Below, one piece after another: positions 61,987-64,000 of a DNA stretch of 64,000 nucleotides. This DNA is from Flavimaribacter sp039888615 (GTDB lineage: Bacteria > Pseudomonadota > Alphaproteobacteria > Rhizobiales > Rhizobiaceae), in assembly GCA_039888615.1 (NCBI GenBank), contig JBDQQS010000008.1; one strand, given 5' to 3'. Below the pieces are notes generated by a model. It was not told the DNA's origin. It searched no databases and was given only the letters and a program-made list of their open reading frames with translations. Positions within the stretch are counted from its first letter, which is position 1; each line of letters starts with the position of its first letter. A program made the translations under genes and the position numbers.

Positions 61987-63455
61987 GCTCCCGCCGTTTC
62001 GTACCGTTCGATGACGACCGAATTGCCTTCCGTCTCCAGGAAGAACCGCTTGAGCAGGTTCTTCGCAACCAGAAGCCTGTAGTCCGCAGTCGCACGCCAG
62101 TCGGTGAGCGGCTGGAAGTCTTTTTCGAACATTCCCATGGCGGTGTCGATCGTGGCTTCGTTCCAGGGCTGGTCCTTGAGCGCCGCTTCGACGGCGGACG
62201 CCCGTTTCGGCGTTGCGGCCATGCCGCCGAAGGCGATGCGGACATCGGAGACGCGACCCGACGCGATCTTGACGTTGAAGGCGCCGCAGACAGCCGAGAT
62301 ATCCTCGTCTCGCCGCTTGGAGATCTTGTAGGCGGCGAAAATGCGCGATGCGTCCAGCGCCGGAATATGGACCGCCGAAACAAATTCTCCGGGCTGGCGG
62401 TCCTGCTTCCCGTAGTCGATGAAGAAGTCCTCAAGCGGCAATGTGCGCTCGCTTGCGCCCTTGCGCAGGGTCACCTGCGCCGACAACGCAATGAGCGGCG
62501 GCGGGGTGTCGCCAATCGGAGACCCATTGGCTATGTTGCCGCCGACGGTGCCCATGTTGCGCACCTGTTCGCCGCCGATGCGCTCCCAGAAGCCGAGCAT
62601 TGTCGGATAGCGTTTTGCGATCGCCTCGAAGGCGTCGCTGTAGCTAACGCCGGCGCCGAGCGTCAGACCCTCGCTTGTCTCGGTGATCTGCTTCAGTTCG
62701 ACGAGATTGTTGATGAAGACCACCGGCGTGATCGAGCGGAACTTTTTTGTGACCCACAGGCCGACATCGGTGGAGCCAGCGACGATTGTCGCCTCGGGAT
62801 TGGCTTCCAGAATATCTGCGAGATCGTCCACGGTAGCCGGAACGAATATCGTTCCCTTGCCGGTTTCGATTTCGACGCGGGCGCCGTCGCGCAATTCGCT
62901 CAGCCTGGCTTCCATGGCCGCCCTGCCGGCGACGAGGCGATCGTCGTCGCTTGCGACGCTGCTCGCCGCTTTCGCCGCCTCGATGATGGTCTCGTATCCG
63001 GTGCAACGACAAAGATTGCCCTGTAGCGCCTTTTCTATCGCCGCAGGCGTCGCGTCGGACGTTTCGAGCCACAGATCGTAAAGCGACATGACGATGCCGG
63101 GCGTGCAGAACCCGCATTGCGAGCCGTGCCGGTCGACCATCGCCTGCTGGACCGGGTGAAGCGCGCCGTCAGCGGCGGCCAGATACTCGATCGTGACGAC
63201 GTGGCATGCGTCGAGCGAGCCGACAAAACGAATGCAGGCGTTGACGGTTTCGTAGACAAGGCCGCTGACGCCGAGCCGACCCACAAGCACCGTGCAGGCG
63301 CCGCAATCGCCTTCGGCGCAGCCTTCTTTCGTGCCGGTCAGTCTCTGGTCGATGCGAAGGAAATCGAGAAGGGTGAAGTCGGGAGCGATATCGTCGAGAC
63401 TGATCGGCCGGTCATTGAGGATGAAGCGGATCTGCTTACGGACGGGTACGCTCAT
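61983..63455 (-). CDS. xdhA: Xanthine dehydrogenase small subunit XdhA (2Fe-2S and FAD)
   Basis: This subunit (490 aa) has a plant-type [2Fe-2S] domain (CAEGDCGACTVLVG), a second [2Fe-2S] domain (CGFCTPGIVMSLYDL and CRCTGYE), and an FAD domain (AGSTDVGLWVTK, GGNIANGSPIGDTPP). It takes electrons from the Mo site to NAD. It is the first gene of the minus-strand xdhABC operon, whose promoter should lie in 63456-63590. Confidence 0.95.
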   Translation of the reverse strand: MSVPVRKQIRFILNDRPISLDDIAPDFTLLDFLRIDQRLTGTKEGCAEGDCGACTVLVGRLGVSGLVYETVNACIRFVGSLDACHVVTIEYLAAADGALHPVQQAMVDRHGSQCGFCTPGIVMSLYDLWLETSDATPAAIEKALQGNLCRCTGYETIIEAAKAASSVASDDDRLVAGRAAMEARLSELRDGARVEIETGKGTIFVPATVDDLADILEANPEATIVAGSTDVGLWVTKKFRSITPVVFINNLVELKQITETSEGLTLGAGVSYSDAFEAIAKRYPTMLGFWERIGGEQVRNMGTVGGNIANGSPIGDTPPPLIALSAQVTLRKGASERTLPLEDFFIDYGKQDRQPGEFVSAVHIPALDASRIFAAYKISKRRDEDISAVCGAFNVKIASGRVSDVRIAFGGMAATPKRASAVEAALKDQPWNEATIDTAMGMFEKDFQPLTDWRATADYRLLVAKNLLKRFFLETEGNSVVIERYETAGA

Positions 63456-63591
63456 ACTTTCTCCTGACGCTGAAATAGAACGGTTTGAATCTATCCTATC
63501 TCGCTTTTGCGAAAAAGTACCAGTTGCTTCCCGAAAAGTCTTTCAATGGAAACTTCAAAGTCTTCAGAAAATATACCGTTAGACCGGGCTG

Positions 63592-63621
63592 CCTGACGCC
63601 GGCTCATTGGCTGGCGTCAGG
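63592..63621. terminator. Hairpin downstream of hutU
   Basis: CCTGACGCC (63592-63600) and GGCGTCAGG (63613-63621) form a 9-bp stem with a 12-base loop, 19 bases after the urocanase stop on the minus strand. There is no T-run, so termination may be Rho-assisted. It also separates hutU from xdhA. Confidence 0.6.
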
Positions 63622-63640
63622 GTGCAGGAGCGCGTGAGGT

Positions 63641-64000
63641 TCAGTTTCCGAGGATGCCCGGCAAACGCAGTCCGTTGACCTTCGCGCAGTCGATGGCAAT
63701 TTCATAGCCGGCGTCGGCGTGGCGCATCACGCCGGAGGCCGGGTCGTTCCAAAGCACCCGACCGATGCGCGCATCGGCGTCTTCCGTGCCGTCGCAACAG
63801 ATCACCATGCCGGCGTGCTGGGAGAATCCCATACCAACGCCTCCGCCATGGTGCAGGCTCACCCAGGTGGCGCCCGATGCGCAGTTGAGGAGCGCGTTCA
63901 GGAGCGGCCAGTCGGACACGGCGTCAGATCCGTCCTTCATTGCTTCAGTCTCGCGATTGGGAGAGGCCACCGATCCCGAATCGAGATGGTCGCGACCGAT
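63641..64000 (-). CDS. hutU: Urocanate hydratase, C-terminal part (gene continues beyond the window)
   Basis: This is the last 119 residues of urocanase, the histidine-degradation enzyme that hydrates urocanate to imidazolone propionate. The text IGRDHLDSGSVASPNRETE, DGSDAVSDWPLLNALLNCASG, and VSLHHGGGVGMGFSQHAGM is the highly conserved C terminus. The 5' part is cut off by the window edge. Other hut genes are expected to the right. Confidence 0.95.
   Translation of the reverse strand: MGRDHLDSGSVASPNRETEAMKDGSDAVSDWPLLNALLNCASGATWVSLHHGGGVGMGFSQHAGMVICCDGTEDADARIGRVLWNDPASGVMRHADAGYEIAIDCAKVNGLRLPGILGN

Noticed and set aside
1..64000. tRNA or rRNA genes, CRISPR arrays, insertion sequences, phage genes
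   Set aside because: None was seen: no transposase or integrase motifs, no regularly spaced repeats, and no cloverleaf-like intergenic sequence.

Overview
The window is GC-rich, densely packed DNA in which most genes run in operons with 1-4 base overlaps. Gene content points to an alphaproteobacterium of the Hyphomicrobiales (Rhizobiales) type: a separate MnmD and FAD-oxidase pair, C-P lyase genes with the phn-associated hexapeptide transferase and a DUF1045 protein, PuuD-type membrane urate oxidase, a BigR/SqrR-like sulfide regulator, and a REP-like palindrome of the kind common in this order. All assignments come from reading protein motifs and gene order; no database search was run.

Layout: 198-4692 is a polyamine-type ABC importer. 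4689-6582 is a divergent mnmD / FAD-oxidase pair, the two halves of MnmC. 6733-12796 holds phnF and, divergent from it, phnGHIJKL plus a hexapeptide transferase. 12802-14928 is a copper-delivery cluster (SCO, a YcnI-PCuAC fusion, a DUF2946-like membrane protein), followed by an MscS channel. 16830-23577 is the second C-P lyase block: phnC, phnD, two phnE, a DUF1045 2H-phosphoesterase-like gene, phnM and phnN. 23633-25183 has a TPR protein and a LysE exporter. 25515-30602 is a DJ-1/PfpI - TctCBA - IclR operon. 30649-32416 has a MarR-GNAT fusion and a methyltransferase.

32479-38581 (minus strand) looks like one sulfide-response operon: SQR, an ArsR-type thiol-switch repressor, a DUF2892 protein, and an RND adaptor and pump, with tandem palindromes upstream. 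38821-44033 and 54368-63455 are two arms of a complete purine catabolic route. The first has adenosine deaminase, nucleoside deaminase, allantoinase, OHCU decarboxylase, allantoicase, ureidoglycolate lyase and HIU hydrolase. The second has guanine deaminase, urate oxidase PuuD, a LysR regulator and XdhABC. Together they take adenosine and guanine to glyoxylate and urea. Between the arms lie a DNA end-processing pair (MBL exonuclease and ATP-dependent ligase) and a sulfate-ester module: formylglycine-generating enzyme, two type I sulfatases without signal peptides, an IclR regulator and an ABC importer. The right edge carries the 3' part of urocanase (hutU).

The most interesting points are the self-contained sulfatase, activator and importer module, whose activating enzyme carries its own CTPSR motif; the RND pump attached to a sulfide operon; the DUF1045 protein where PhnP would be expected; and a 3'-truncated metallo-hydrolase gene that reads into the antisense strand of its LysR neighbour.
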